Assembly: GCA_016699405.1 (NCBI GenBank)
Contig: CP064972.1
Coordinates: 2,635,501-2,699,500, forward strand
Direction: 5' to 3'
Length of the DNA: 64,000 nt
Origin: Holophagales bacterium
GTDB taxonomy: Bacteria > Acidobacteriota > Thermoanaerobaculia > Multivoradales > JAGPDF01
Shown: positions 35,614 to 46,068 of the stretch, piece by piece
Numbering within the stretch: position 1 is the stretch's first letter
How the letters are laid out: each line of letters begins with the position of its first letter
Program-made: the position numbers and the translations under genes
The notes under the pieces: model-generated
The model's input: only the letters and a program-made list of their open reading frames with translations
Told to the model about the DNA's origin: nothing
The model's database searches: none

Positions 35614-36258
35614 ATGGACGAGCGCACCAGGGACCTCCAGCCGATCGACGAGCCGTCGACGAGCCACGATGCGGCCGGGGGCGACGAGATCGAGATCCTC
35701 TCGATCGAGCCCGGCGACGCGGGCGAGCCCGACGGGCGCCCCGCGCCGGAGGGCGCCGGCGCACCGCCGGCCGAGCCGGGCGGCGGCGAGCTCGAGCTGC
35801 GGCGCGAGCTCGAAGATCTGCGCGACCGGAGCCTGCGGGCGATGGCCGACTTCGACAACTTCCGCAAGCGCGCCGAGCGCGAGCGCGAGGAGCTGCGCCG
35901 CCACGCCCTGACCGGGGCGCTCGGCGAGCTCCTGCCGGTGGTCGACAACCTGGAGCGGGCGGTCTCCGCCCAGGGCTCGCTCGAGGACCTGCGCCTCGGC
36001 GTGGAGATGACGCTGCGCCAGCTGCAGGAGATCCTGCGGCGGATGGGATTGCGCGAAGTGGCCGCCGTCGGCCAGCGTTTCGACCCGCACGTGCACGAGG
36101 CGGTGATGCGCGAGGAGCGGCCGGGGCTGACCGAGCCGACGGTGACTGCCGAGCTGCTGCGCGGCTACCTGTTGCACGACCGGGTCCTGCGGCCGGCGAT
36201 GGTGACCGTGGCCGTCCCGCCGGAGTCCGAGGACCGGGCGGCGGCGAGCGAGAGCTGA
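35614..36258 (+). CDS. grpE: Nucleotide exchange factor GrpE
   Basis: The 214-residue co-chaperone releases ADP from DnaK. An acidic, disordered N-terminus (about 1-60) is followed by the long dimerising coiled coil (ELELRRELEDLRDRSLRAMADFDNFRKR region) and the C-terminal beta domain with the conserved GQRFDPHVHEAV. It lies between hrcA and dnaK with gaps of 25 and 34 bp. Confidence 0.96.
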   Translation: MDERTRDLQPIDEPSTSHDAAGGDEIEILSIEPGDAGEPDGRPAPEGAGAPPAEPGGGELELRRELEDLRDRSLRAMADFDNFRKRAEREREELRRHALTGALGELLPVVDNLERAVSAQGSLEDLRLGVEMTLRQLQEILRRMGLREVAAVGQRFDPHVHEAVMREERPGLTEPTVTAELLRGYLLHDRVLRPAMVTVAVPPESEDRAAASES

Positions 36259-36292
36259 GCCGGGCTGACGCGACGAGGCGCGAGGAGGAGAC

Positions 36293-38113
<1,821 letters not shown>

Positions 38114-38120
38114 GCATCCC

Positions 38121-39248
38121 GTGTCGCGCGACTACTACGAGGCCCTGGGCGTCGCCCGCGAGGCGACGGCGCAGGAGATCAAATCGGCGTACCGCAAGAT
38201 CGCGGTCAAGTACCATCCGGACAAGAACCCCGGCGACCGCGAAGCCGAGGAGCGCTTCAAGGAGGCGGCCGAGGCCTACGCCGTGCTCTCCGACCCCGAG
38301 AAGCGCGCGCGCTACGACCGCTTCGGGCGCCAGGGGCTTGGCGGCTCGCCCGGCGGCTTCGATCCGTCGACCTTCGCCGACTTCTCCGACGTCCTGGGCG
38401 ACCTCTTCGGCCTCGGCGATCTCTTCGGCGGCGGGCGGCGCGGCGGTGCGCGCGGCGGCGGCCCGATGCCGTCGCCCGGCGCCGACCTGCGCTACGACCT
38501 GACGCTGACCTTCGCCGAGGCGGCGAGCGGCGTCGCGCGCGAGCTGAAGATCCCGCGCCTCGAGGTCTGTCCCGACTGCACCGGCTCGGGGGCGCGGCGC
38601 GGCAGCTCGCCGACCGCCTGCCCGGCCTGCGGCGGACGCGGCCAGGTGCGCTTCAGCCAGGGGTTCCTCACCGTGGCGCGCACCTGCCCGCAGTGCCGCG
38701 GTGAGGGGACGATCGTCCGCGACCCCTGCCCCGGCTGCCGCGGCGAAGGGCGCGTCGAGCGCGAGCGCACGCTCGAGGTGAAGGTGCCCGCCGGCGTCGA
38801 CAGCGGCGCGCGGATGCGGCTCTCCGGCGAAGGCGAGCACGGCCGCCACGGCGGGCCGCGCGGCGACCTCTACGTCGTCCTCGAGGTCGAGCCGCACGAG
38901 AGCTGGGAGCGCGACGGCGCCGACGTCCACGCCCGCCTCGAGGTCGGCTATTCGCAGGCCGTCCTCGGCGCGACGCTCCCGGTCGAGACGCTGCTCGGCG
39001 AGCAGACCTTCGAGCTGCCCGGCGGCAGCCAGCCCGGCGAGCAGTTCCGCCTGCGCGGCAAGGGCTTCCCGCGGCTCGGCTCCTCGGGACGCGGCGACCA
39101 CGTCCTGCACCTCGTCGTGCGGGTGCCGCGGCCGGGCGACCTCGACGAGGAGCAGACCACCCTCTTGCGCCGTCTCGCCGAGATCGAGGGCGAAGCGGTG
39201 CACGAAGAGCGCGGCGTCCTCGAGCGGGTCAAGGACTTCTTCTCGTGA
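38121..39248 (+). CDS. dnaJ: Chaperone DnaJ (Hsp40, type I)
   Basis: The 375-residue co-chaperone has the J domain with HPD at residues 32-34 (YHPDKNPGD), a Gly/Phe-rich region (about 75-115), four CxxCxGxG zinc motifs (CPDCTGSG, CPACGGRG, CPQCRGEG, CPGCRGEG) and the C-terminal substrate domains. It stimulates the ATPase of DnaK. The GTG start follows the dnaK stop by 8 bp, and its own stop overlaps prmA (GTGA). Confidence 0.97.
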   Translation: MSRDYYEALGVAREATAQEIKSAYRKIAVKYHPDKNPGDREAEERFKEAAEAYAVLSDPEKRARYDRFGRQGLGGSPGGFDPSTFADFSDVLGDLFGLGDLFGGGRRGGARGGGPMPSPGADLRYDLTLTFAEAASGVARELKIPRLEVCPDCTGSGARRGSSPTACPACGGRGQVRFSQGFLTVARTCPQCRGEGTIVRDPCPGCRGEGRVERERTLEVKVPAGVDSGARMRLSGEGEHGRHGGPRGDLYVVLEVEPHESWERDGADVHARLEVGYSQAVLGATLPVETLLGEQTFELPGGSQPGEQFRLRGKGFPRLGSSGRGDHVLHLVVRVPRPGDLDEEQTTLLRRLAEIEGEAVHEERGVLERVKDFFS

Positions 39249-40114
39249 GCCCCTCGCACCTCGAGCGCCGCTTTCGCGTCGTCGCCGGGGAAGAGGACGT
39301 GGCCTCGGCCTGGATCTGGTCGCTCGACCCGCTCGGCGTCGAGTGGCGAGACGAGCCTGCGGGGTCGGTGGCGGTCGCCTACTTCCGCGCCGACGACTGT
39401 CCGCCGTTGCCCGAGGGGTTCCCTTACGCCCTGCTCGCCGAAGAGCCGGTGGCGTCGACCGACTGGCTCGCCGCCTGGCGCGCCGCGGCCTCGCCGATCG
39501 AGGTCGGCCGGCAGCTGTTGATCGACCCGCGCGAGCTCGATGCGGTCGAGGCGCTGCCCGAGACGGGGGGGCGCCATCTTCTGCGGCTGCCGGCCCGCAC
39601 GGCGTTCGGCGTCGGCAGTCACGAGTCGACCCGCCTGGCCTGGGAGCTCGCCGAATCGCTCGATCTCGCCGGTCGTGCGGTGCTCGACGTCGGTTGCGGC
39701 ACCGGCATCCTCGCCTTCGGCTGCCGCCTGCTCGGCGCCGGTCGCGTCGTCGGCTTCGACCTCGATCCGGCGGCGGCGCTGCTCGCCGGCCAGTACGCAC
39801 GGCACAACCGCGTCGCCGTCCCCTTCTTCGTCGGACGGGTCGCGGCGCTCGCCGCGCACCCGGCGGCGCGCCCCCCCTTCGACCTGCTCCTCGTCAACGT
39901 CATTCCGGAGGAGATCCGCGGCGAGCTCCCCGAGCTCCTGGCGCTGCTCGCTTGCGACGGGGAAGCGGTTTTCTCCGGCATCCTGGAGCGCGAGGCTGAC
40001 GCGGCGCTCGCCGAGCTCGCCCGTCACGGTCTCGTCGAGCGCGACCGACGCGTCGCCGGCGAGTGGGCGGCGCTGCGCACCGCACGCGCCGGCGCTCCCG
40101 CTCGATCGGCATGA
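39245..40114 (+). CDS. prmA: Ribosomal protein L11 methyltransferase
   Basis: The 289-residue SAM-dependent enzyme trimethylates ribosomal protein L11. An N-terminal substrate-recognition domain ends at TDWLAAWR; the Rossmann domain has FGVGSHESTRLAWEL, VLDVGCGTGILAFG and LLLVNVIPEE. The family motif FGTGxHxTT is FGVGSHEST, slightly divergent. It is coupled to dnaJ and overlaps rsmE by four bases, a common gene order after dnaJ. Confidence 0.92.
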   Translation: MSPSHLERRFRVVAGEEDVASAWIWSLDPLGVEWRDEPAGSVAVAYFRADDCPPLPEGFPYALLAEEPVASTDWLAAWRAAASPIEVGRQLLIDPRELDAVEALPETGGRHLLRLPARTAFGVGSHESTRLAWELAESLDLAGRAVLDVGCGTGILAFGCRLLGAGRVVGFDLDPAAALLAGQYARHNRVAVPFFVGRVAALAAHPAARPPFDLLLVNVIPEEIRGELPELLALLACDGEAVFSGILEREADAALAELARHGLVERDRRVAGEWAALRTARAGAPARSA

Positions 40115-40839
40115 TCACCGTGCTCGTCGAGCCGGCCGACCTCGCAGGCGAGCGGCTGGAGCTCGCCGGCGATCGCTACCACCACCTGGTGCGCGTGCGC
40201 CGCGCCGGGGTCGGCACGGAGCTCCGGCTGGTCGACGGTGCAGGCGAAGCGCGGCAGGGGAGGATCGAGCGCGTCGACCGGCGAAGCGCCGGTGTCCTCC
40301 TCGGCGCCCCCGTCCCGGGGCTCGAGCCGCACCGTCACGTCGAGCTGATCGTCGCGCCGCCGCGCCCGGAGCGCGCCTCGTGGATGGTGGAGAAGGCGAC
40401 CGAGCTCGGCGTCGCCGCAGTGCGCTTCGTCGCCACCGAGCGCGATCCGCGATCGATCGGCGAGGGCAACCTCGAGCGGCTGCGCCGGGTCGCTGCCGCG
40501 GCGCTCGAGCAGTGCGGTGGGAGCCGTCTGCCGGCGCTCTCCGGCGTTCACGCCTTCTCCGAGCTGCCCTCGCTGCTCGCCGCGCTTCCGCGACGGCTCT
40601 GCCTCGACTTCGGCGGCTCGGCCTTCCCGGCGCCCGACGACGCCGCGCTCGCGCTCCTCGTCGGACCCGAGGGCGGATGGACGGCGGGGGAGCGCTCGAC
40701 GCTCGCCGCGCTCGGCTGCGAGGCGATCGCCCTCGGGCAACGCGTGCTCCGGGTCGAGACGGCGGCGCTCGCCGCGGCGACGCTCGCGTTTCATTCCGGC
40801 TCCGTCGCGTCGGCTTCTGCCGCGGCATTCCTGCGTTGA
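40111..40839 (+). CDS. rsmE: 16S rRNA (uracil-1498-N3)-methyltransferase
   Basis: The 242-residue SPOUT methyltransferase modifies U1498 of 16S rRNA. It shows the PUA-like N-terminus with YHHLVRVRR, the linker ATELGVAAVRFVATERDP (usually TELGV..I.P..TERS) and the SAM-binding trefoil knot LLVGPEGGWTAGE and ALGQRVLRVETA. The last codon region is shared with the -35 box of the ilvE promoter. It ends the chaperone operon. Confidence 0.94.
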   Translation: MITVLVEPADLAGERLELAGDRYHHLVRVRRAGVGTELRLVDGAGEARQGRIERVDRRSAGVLLGAPVPGLEPHRHVELIVAPPRPERASWMVEKATELGVAAVRFVATERDPRSIGEGNLERLRRVAAAALEQCGGSRLPALSGVHAFSELPSLLAALPRRLCLDFGGSAFPAPDDAALALLVGPEGGWTAGERSTLAALGCEAIALGQRVLRVETAALAAATLAFHSGSVASASAAAFLR

Positions 40840-40864
40840 CACCCCCCGGGGGGGCGGATACCAT
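40836..40864 (+). promoter_or_regulatory. Strong sigma-70-type promoter of ilvE with C6G7 palindrome in the spacer
   Basis: A perfect -35 TTGACA (40836-40841) overlaps the rsmE stop codon; a 17-bp spacer leads to TACCAT (40859-40864). The spacer begins with six C and seven G (40842-40854), a self-complementary block that could bind a regulator or change promoter shape. GGAGGT (40881-40886) sits 7 nt before the TTG start. Confidence 0.72.
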
Positions 40865-40893
40865 CCCGGCGAGCCCCACGGGAGGTCAACCCA

Positions 40894-41847
40894 TTGAATA
40901 GAAACCCCTTTGCCGGCGTGCGCTGGGTGTGGATGAACGGCGAGCTCGTCGAGTTCGCGAAGGCAACGGTCCACGTGATGACCCATGCGCTGCACTACGG
41001 CTCGGGGCTCTTCGAAGGGATCCGCTGCTACGCCACGCCGGCGGGCTCGGCCGTCCTCCGCCTGCAGGAGCACCTCCGGCGCCTCGAGCACTCCTGCAAG
41101 GTCTACCGGATGCAGATCCCCTTCTCGCGCGCCGAGCTCACCGCGGCGGTCTTCGCCACGATCCGCAGCAACGAGCTGCCCGCCTGCTACATCCGGCCGA
41201 TCGTCTACCGCGGCTTCGGCTCGGCAGGGATCAACCCGCTCACCGCTCCGGTGGAGGTGACGATCGCCGTCTGGCCCTGGGGCAAGTACCTCGGCGACCA
41301 GGCCGCCGAGCAGGGCGTCGACGTCTGCGTCTCCTCCTGGCGGCGCCACGGCCTCGGCAGCTCGCCGGCGCTCGCCAAGGCGACGGCCAACTATCTCAAC
41401 TCGCAGCTGATCAAGATGGAAGCGGTCGGCAACGGCTACGCCGAGGGGATCGCCCTCGACACCCAAGGCTACGTCTCGGAGGGCTCGGGCGAGAACGTCT
41501 TCCTGGTCCAGGACGAGGTGCTCTACACGCCGTCGCGCTCCTCCTCGATCCTGCCCGGGATCACCCGGGATGCGATCATCACCCTGGCGGGCGATCTCGG
41601 GATCCCGGTGCGCGAGGAGGCGATCCCGCGCGGGATGCTCTACACCTGCGACGAGGCGTTCTTCACCGGCACGGCGGTCGAGGTGTCGCCGATCCGTTCG
41701 GTCGACCGGATCCCGGTCGGCGAGGGGCGTCCCGGGCCGATCACCCGGCGGCTGATGGGCGAGTTCATGGGCATCGTCGAGGGGCGCCTGCCGGACCGGC
41801 ACGGCTGGCTCTCGCCGGTGCCTCCGACGGTCGGCGGTCCGGCCTGA
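40894..41847 (+). CDS. ilvE: Branched-chain amino-acid aminotransferase
   Basis: The 317-residue fold-type IV PLP enzyme transaminates Leu, Ile and Val with 2-oxoglutarate. It has WMNGELVEFAKATVHV, HALHYGSGLFEGIRCY, the PLP lysine at Lys162 in ALAKATANYLNS, and EGSGENVFLV. TGTAVEVSPI binds the cofactor phosphate. It starts at TTG with an excellent ribosome-binding site (GGAGGT, 7 nt). pilT follows after 23 bp. Confidence 0.95.
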   Translation: MNRNPFAGVRWVWMNGELVEFAKATVHVMTHALHYGSGLFEGIRCYATPAGSAVLRLQEHLRRLEHSCKVYRMQIPFSRAELTAAVFATIRSNELPACYIRPIVYRGFGSAGINPLTAPVEVTIAVWPWGKYLGDQAAEQGVDVCVSSWRRHGLGSSPALAKATANYLNSQLIKMEAVGNGYAEGIALDTQGYVSEGSGENVFLVQDEVLYTPSRSSSILPGITRDAIITLAGDLGIPVREEAIPRGMLYTCDEAFFTGTAVEVSPIRSVDRIPVGEGRPGPITRRLMGEFMGIVEGRLPDRHGWLSPVPPTVGGPA

Positions 41848-41870
41848 CTTGGGGCACAGCGGAGGCTTCG

Positions 41871-43049
41871 ATGAACATCAACGAGCTGCTCAAGATCGCC
41901 GTCGAGAGGAAGGCCTCGGACCTCCACCTCAAGGTCGGCAGCCACCCGGTGCTGCGTGTCGACGGCGAGCTGCTGCCGCTCGGCGAGCTCAAGCGGCTGA
42001 TGCAGGAGGACACCATCGCGATGGCGTTCTCGATGATGAACGCCCGCCAGAAGCAGCGCTTCAAGGAGGAGTACGAGATCGACATCGCCTACTCGGTGCC
42101 GGGTCTCGGACGCTTCCGTTGCAACATCTTCCAGCAGCGCGGCACGGTCGGCCTGGTGCTGCGCGTCATCCCGGGGCGCATTCTCGCCATCCGCGAGCTG
42201 ATGCTGCCGCCGGTGCTGGAGAAGATCTGCGAGGAGCGCCGCGGGCTGGTGCTCTGCACCGGGACGACCGGCTCGGGCAAGTCGACGACGCTTGCCGCGA
42301 TGATCGACCTGATCAACGGCTCGCGGACCGAGCACATCGTCACCGTCGAGGACCCGATCGAGTTCCTGCACCGCGACAAGAAGTCCATCGTCAACCAGCG
42401 CGAGATCGACGTCGACACGCGCGGGTTCTCCACCGCCCTGCGCTCGGCGCTGCGCCAGGACCCGGACGTCATCCTGGTCGGCGAGATGCGCGACTACGAG
42501 ACGATCGAGACGGCGCTGCTCGCCGCCGAGACGGGCCACCTCGTCTTCTCGACGCTGCACACCCTCGACGCCACCGAGACGATCAACCGCATCATCTCGG
42601 TCTTCCCGCCGCACCATCAGAAGCAGATCCGCATCCAGCTCGCCCAGGTGCTCAAGTCGGTCATCTCGATGCGCCTCATGCCGCGCGCCGACGGCTCGGG
42701 CCGTGTGCCGGCGGTCGAGGTGCTGATCTCGACCCCGTACATCCGCGAGTGCATCGAGAACAAGGACAAGACGAAGTACATCCGCGAGCAGATCGCCCTC
42801 GGCACCAGCCAGTACGGGATGCAGACCTTCGACCAGTCGCTCTTCCAGCTCTACAAGAACGGTCTGATCACGCTCGACGAGGCGCTGCGCCGCGCGTCGA
42901 ACCCGGACGAGTTCAAGCTCAAGCTGCAGGGCGTGCAGTTCACCGCCGACGCCTCGCGCGAGGCGATGGAGCAGGCGCTCGAGGCGCCGCACGAGACCGA
43001 CCAGTTCCAGGACGGGCTGAACTTCCAGATCGAGCGCATCGGCGGGTGA
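41871..43049 (+). CDS. pilT: Type IV pilus retraction ATPase PilT
   Basis: The 392-residue hexameric ATPase retracts type IV pili at the inner membrane. The N-terminal PAS-like domain has SDLHLKVG; Walker A is GTTGSGKST at 131-139; the Asp box VTVEDPIEF, Walker B VGEMRD and the PilT hallmark AIRNLIRE-equivalent region (here around ECIENKDKTKYI) follow. The C-terminus is longer than usual (family about 345-370 aa). With the MglA-like GTPase it suggests twitching or polarity control, though no other pil genes are present. GGAGG lies 5 nt before the ATG. Confidence 0.94.
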   Translation: MNINELLKIAVERKASDLHLKVGSHPVLRVDGELLPLGELKRLMQEDTIAMAFSMMNARQKQRFKEEYEIDIAYSVPGLGRFRCNIFQQRGTVGLVLRVIPGRILAIRELMLPPVLEKICEERRGLVLCTGTTGSGKSTTLAAMIDLINGSRTEHIVTVEDPIEFLHRDKKSIVNQREIDVDTRGFSTALRSALRQDPDVILVGEMRDYETIETALLAAETGHLVFSTLHTLDATETINRIISVFPPHHQKQIRIQLAQVLKSVISMRLMPRADGSGRVPAVEVLISTPYIRECIENKDKTKYIREQIALGTSQYGMQTFDQSLFQLYKNGLITLDEALRRASNPDEFKLKLQGVQFTADASREAMEQALEAPHETDQFQDGLNFQIERIGG

Positions 43050-43086
43050 GGCGCACGACGCCGCGCCCGGCCGCGCCGCGAGCCCC

Positions 43087-43575
43087 GTGGTGATCCCGCG
43101 AGTGAGCCCCTCCCGCCTCTCGGCCTTCGACAAAGCCGGCGAGCTGCTCGCTCGCCGGCCCTATTTTCGCGCCGAGCTCGCCGCGCGCCTCGCCCGCGCC
43201 GACTACGACGGCGAGGAGATCGCCGCGGCGATGGAGAAGCTCGTCCGCCTCGGCTACCTCGACGACGAAGCGCTCGCCACCGCCGAAGCCGCGCGCCTGC
43301 GCGACCGCAAAGGCCTCGGCCGCGCCCGCATCGCCGCCGACCTCTCCCGCCGCGGGGCCCCGCGCTCGATCGCTGCCGAGGTCGCCACCGAATCGCCGGA
43401 CGACGAGCTCACGCGCGCCCGCGACGAAGCCGCCCGCTGGTCCGCCAAGACCCGCAACCCCCAACCCGCAGCCCTCGCCCGTTACCTCGAACGCAAGGGC
43501 TTCTCCGCGCGCTCGATCGTCGCGGTGCTCGAGGATCTCGGCGAGGGCGAGGTGGGGGAGCTCGAGGAGAGCTGA
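43087..43575 (+). CDS. recX: Regulatory protein RecX
   Basis: The 162-residue helical protein modulates RecA filaments. It has three RecX three-helix repeats: LLARRPYFRAELAARLAR, LVRLGYLDDEALA with RKGLGRARIAADLSRRG, and the C-terminal YLERKGFSARSIVAVLEDL. No recA is adjacent. The GTG at 43087 is used, although a second GTG directly follows and GTG 43102 is possible. It marks the end of the housekeeping block before the accessory region. Confidence 0.88.
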   Translation: MVIPRVSPSRLSAFDKAGELLARRPYFRAELAARLARADYDGEEIAAAMEKLVRLGYLDDEALATAEAARLRDRKGLGRARIAADLSRRGAPRSIAAEVATESPDDELTRARDEAARWSAKTRNPQPAALARYLERKGFSARSIVAVLEDLGEGEVGELEES

Positions 43576-43870
43576 GCGGGCAGGAAGCGCCCTCGCGCGC
43601 CCGGCGCGGGGTGGAGCCGGTTCTGGAAACTCGGCGCCGGCAGGTCCGCTCCGCACTGACCCACGCCGCGCTGGTGTGATGCGAGCGCTACACGCCGTGT
43701 TTGACACCAGCCACGGGCGTGCCTAGACTGAACTCAAGGCAGCTAGGGATGCGACGTCTCGCCCCTCGTTGCCTCCTGCTCGCCGGTGCTACGCGGCAAG
43801 ATCTGTCGCGATTGCCGGTTCGCGTACGGGGTCGGAGTGGGGGCGAACACAGGGTGAGACGCCCTTAACC
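43576..43870. other. 295-bp gap with one strong promoter
   Basis: No gene is supportable here. The right half holds the TTGACA/TAGACT promoter at 43701-43729; the left half is GC-rich without clear structure. This gap is where the sequence changes from compact operons to the accessory region. Confidence 0.6.
43701..43729 (+). promoter_or_regulatory. Near-consensus sigma-70-type promoter of the DUF6882-like gene
   Basis: Perfect TTGACA (43701-43706), a 17-bp spacer and TAGACT (43724-43729). A leader of about 135 nt runs to the ATG at 43871. It is one of the best promoters in the window and stands at the left edge of the accessory region. Confidence 0.7.
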
Positions 43871-44551
43871 ATGCACACGCTCGCAGAGCTCTTCGACTCC
43901 CACGGCCTCATCTCCTACGACAAGCAGCTGACGCTGCGCACTCTTGTCGAAGGGCTCGGTTCCGTCTCGTATCGTGACGGCGCGCTTTCCTTCGGGCGCG
44001 ATCTCGAATGGCCCGTTCAGCTGATCGGCTCACGCTCCGATTACGACAACACTTGGCTCTGGGCATGGGCCAATCCCGGCCTGTCCGGGTGGCGCCTGGA
44101 AGCATCGCACGAGCTCCATGCCTTCGGGCATCAGCACTCCATTCAGGAGCTCACTCGGGCGAAGTTCACACTGCTCGCATTCGACGGGCACTACCTCTCC
44201 ATGGTCGCTGCCGGCGTATTGGGTGCGGCGTGCTACTACCGCTTTCCGTATGAGGACGGTGCGGCGTTTCTGCTGGTACTCGCGGCGCCAGAGTTGAGAG
44301 CCCTTTCCGACCTGTCCGCTCACAGCATCTCCAGCCGCGTCTTGGACTTTGTCTGTCAGTACGATTGCCGTCACCGGACGGCTGTCGAGAATTACCTTCG
44401 GTTCAAGGGCTACACGTTCACGAACAGCGGTCAGACCCTGACTGCGGCGTCGCAGGTGGGTCAGTCTCTTGAGGCGCACTTCGACTCCGACGGCCGCCTT
44501 CTCAAGATCGAGGCGGTTGTCACAGCCCCCGTCTACCCGCCGGGCGTCTAG
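43871..44551 (+). CDS. DUF6882-like hypothetical protein
   Basis: The 226-residue soluble protein has the pattern of DUF6882-type proteins: an N-terminal region with LSFGRDLEWPVQLIGS, then NTWLWAWANPGLSG, and a middle MVAAGVLGAACYYRFPYEDGAAFLLV. The function is unknown. Its GC content and use of codons such as ACT, TCT and TTG differ from the flanking operons, consistent with acquisition. Its TAG stop lies inside the left arm of an attC-like hairpin. A longer form from TTG 43769 is possible but lacks any ribosome-binding site. Confidence 0.65.
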   Translation: MHTLAELFDSHGLISYDKQLTLRTLVEGLGSVSYRDGALSFGRDLEWPVQLIGSRSDYDNTWLWAWANPGLSGWRLEASHELHAFGHQHSIQELTRAKFTLLAFDGHYLSMVAAGVLGAACYYRFPYEDGAAFLLVLAAPELRALSDLSAHSISSRVLDFVCQYDCRHRTAVENYLRFKGYTFTNSGQTLTAASQVGQSLEAHFDSDGRLLKIEAVVTAPVYPPGV

Positions 44552-44608
44552 CCCGGCATGCAGCAGACTCGCTACGCTCGCCTCTGATTCCACGGTTAGA
44601 CGGCCCGG
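44540..44608. repeat. attC-like inverted repeat at the end of the DUF6882-like gene
   Basis: CCGGGC-GTCTAGCC (44540-44553) is the inverse of GGTTAGAC-GGCCCGG (44594-44608) apart from one mismatch and one bulge. GTTAGAC (44595-44601) fits the integron R' consensus GTTRRRY, and GTCTAGC differs by one base from its partner RYYYAAC. The gene's stop codon is inside the left arm, as in integron cassettes. No integrase is present in the window, so the assignment is tentative. Confidence 0.4.
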
Positions 44609-44621
44609 GCCCGAGCCCCAG

Positions 44622-44893
44622 AAGAGGTGCCACCCGATTTCCCAATCGCCGCGACGGCCCAGAGTCGTCTCGGAATCTTGGACATGAGTCAGGCCTCTCC
44701 GTGGGGGAAGCTCGCGCCCTCTTCGAGCGTCGTCGTGAGGTCGCCTGGAGGAAGAGGAGGAAGAGGTGCCACCCGATTTCCCCGATTTCCCAACCGCCGC
44801 GACGGCCCAGAGTCGTCTTGGAGACTCGATCATGAGTCAGGCTTCTCCGCGGGGGAAGATCGCGCCCTCTTCGAGCGTCGTCGTGAGGTCGCC
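44622..44893. repeat. Two-copy imperfect tandem repeat beside the Y1 transposase
   Basis: Copy 1 is 44622-44745 and copy 2 is 44761-44893. Both begin AAGAGGTGCCACCCGATTTC and end GCGTCGTCGTGAGGTCGCC. Copy 2 has a 9-bp internal duplication (CCCGATTTC twice) and scattered substitutions. The leading GAGGTGCCACCCGATTTC recurs in inverted orientation on the other side of the transposase at 46069-46087. Confidence 0.85.
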
Positions 44894-44917
44894 GAGCTGA
44901 GAAGGTCGCGTCGCTTT

Positions 44918-44930
44918 CGGGCAATGCCCG
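44918..44930. repeat. REP-like short palindrome
   Basis: CGGGCA-A-TGCCCG is a perfect 6-bp stem with a one-base centre, flanked by TT and TCGAA. Short palindromes of this kind are the usual substrate of REP-associated tyrosine transposases. It lies about 100 bp from the 3' end of such a gene. Confidence 0.4.
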
Positions 44931-45031
44931 TCGAAGGGCGCGAGAGGGCTCTCTGGCGCAGCCTTCGGCCCCGCAGGCAGTGGCAGTGCTTCAGATCCAG
45001 TCCTCGGAATCGAGCGAGCCTGCGCTGAGAC

Positions 45032-45964
45032 TCAGCCGCTCCGAGCGGCAACACGGAAGGGAAGCGCCGGCGGAAACGCGCCTTCCGGGAAGACGACTTC
45101 CCGCACGCCCGCGCGGAGGAGCCGCGCGGCGTGCTGGTAGGCCTCACGAAAGGCGAAGTAGGCCTTGCGCAGCGCTCGTCGGACCTCGGGTGCGACGGTG
45201 TGGACCAGCGGTGCGGGAGCCTTCTTGATCCGGTTCGGCTCGTGGTGCGGGCTCTGGCGACAGACGGCTTCCCGACCGAGCGGGGGCTTGCCGCTCTCCT
45301 CCTCGCGCTGCTCTCCCCAGGCCTCGATCTCCGCGATCAGGTCCCGAATGCGTGCTCGATAGACCTCGGGGTCGAGCGAACGCCAGCAGGGAAGCGGGGA
45401 CAGCGTCAGCTCCTCCTCGACGACGTAGTCCTTCGGGTCCAACAGGATGCCCTTCCTCAGCGCCTTCGACTCGAGCGTTCGGTCGTGCCAGTGGCCGACG
45501 ACCGGCGTACCTTCGACCAAATGCCGCGCGCAGTGAGCTCCAGGCCAGTCGAAGGGTGAGGCGACGAGGCCTTCCTTGACTCCTTGGGCAAGGAGATACG
45601 TGAGGCGTTCGATCTGGGCTCCCTCCTCGTCCGAGACCAGGATCGACTGGAAGCGTCGCCCCCAGAACTTCTCGCGCCATTGGACGAGCCGGCCGGCCTC
45701 TCGGGCGAGGTTGGAGTTGAGGTAGTTCATGAAGGCGGCAAGCTGGAGCGCGTCGAGGACGGCGAGCAGCAGGTGAAAGTGGTTCGAGAGGAAGACGAAG
45801 CCGATGACCTCGACCGCGTAGAGCCGCGCGGCGCGGGCGAGAATGCCGGCGACGGTGTCGTTGAGAAGGGCCGAGGGTCGGAGCAGAAGCCGGCCCTGCA
45901 GGGTGCGGCAAGTGACCTCGACCAGCCCGCCGCCCGGGGGGATGTAGCGTAATCTCCTCGCCAT
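45032..45964 (-). CDS. REP-associated tyrosine (Y1/HUH) transposase
   Basis: The 310-residue protein carries the HUH motif as NHFHLLL (His62, His64) after an IGFVFLS strand. The candidate nucleophile is Tyr81 in FMNYLNSNLAREAG, followed by the RAYT-type segment EKFWGRRFQSI. This matches the IS200-like single-strand transposases. Members act on short palindromes and are usually domesticated single-copy genes. The C-terminal ~120 residues are helical and basic and are longer than in typical RAYTs. Tandem repeats and a REP-like palindrome lie downstream, and an inverted copy of the repeat motif lies upstream. The gene looks intact. Confidence 0.88.
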   Translation of the reverse strand: MARRLRYIPPGGGLVEVTCRTLQGRLLLRPSALLNDTVAGILARAARLYAVEVIGFVFLSNHFHLLLAVLDALQLAAFMNYLNSNLAREAGRLVQWREKFWGRRFQSILVSDEEGAQIERLTYLLAQGVKEGLVASPFDWPGAHCARHLVEGTPVVGHWHDRTLESKALRKGILLDPKDYVVEEELTLSPLPCWRSLDPEVYRARIRDLIAEIEAWGEQREEESGKPPLGREAVCRQSPHHEPNRIKKAPAPLVHTVAPEVRRALRKAYFAFREAYQHAARLLRAGVREVVFPEGAFPPALPFRVAARSG

Positions 45965-46068
45965 GCCTCCCTAAGACGAGAAGCGGGGCGGCGATCTTGC
46001 GCGACGCTGGTCGATGGTCAGGTAGGGCGAGTTCCACCGGCTCGGCGCAGGTGAACCAGAGGAGCTGT

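Larger units (their letters stand above)
44552..45031. other. 480-bp non-coding stretch with repeats
   Basis: No gene is supportable. It holds the right arm of an attC-like hairpin (to 44608), a two-copy tandem repeat of about 125-133 bp (44622-44893) and a short REP-like palindrome (44918-44930). It borders the 3' end of the Y1 transposase gene. Confidence 0.7.

Noticed and set aside
43769..43870. TTG-started N-terminal extension of the DUF6882-like protein
   Set aside because: No Shine-Dalgarno, unusual composition, and the ATG at 43871 begins the conserved part.
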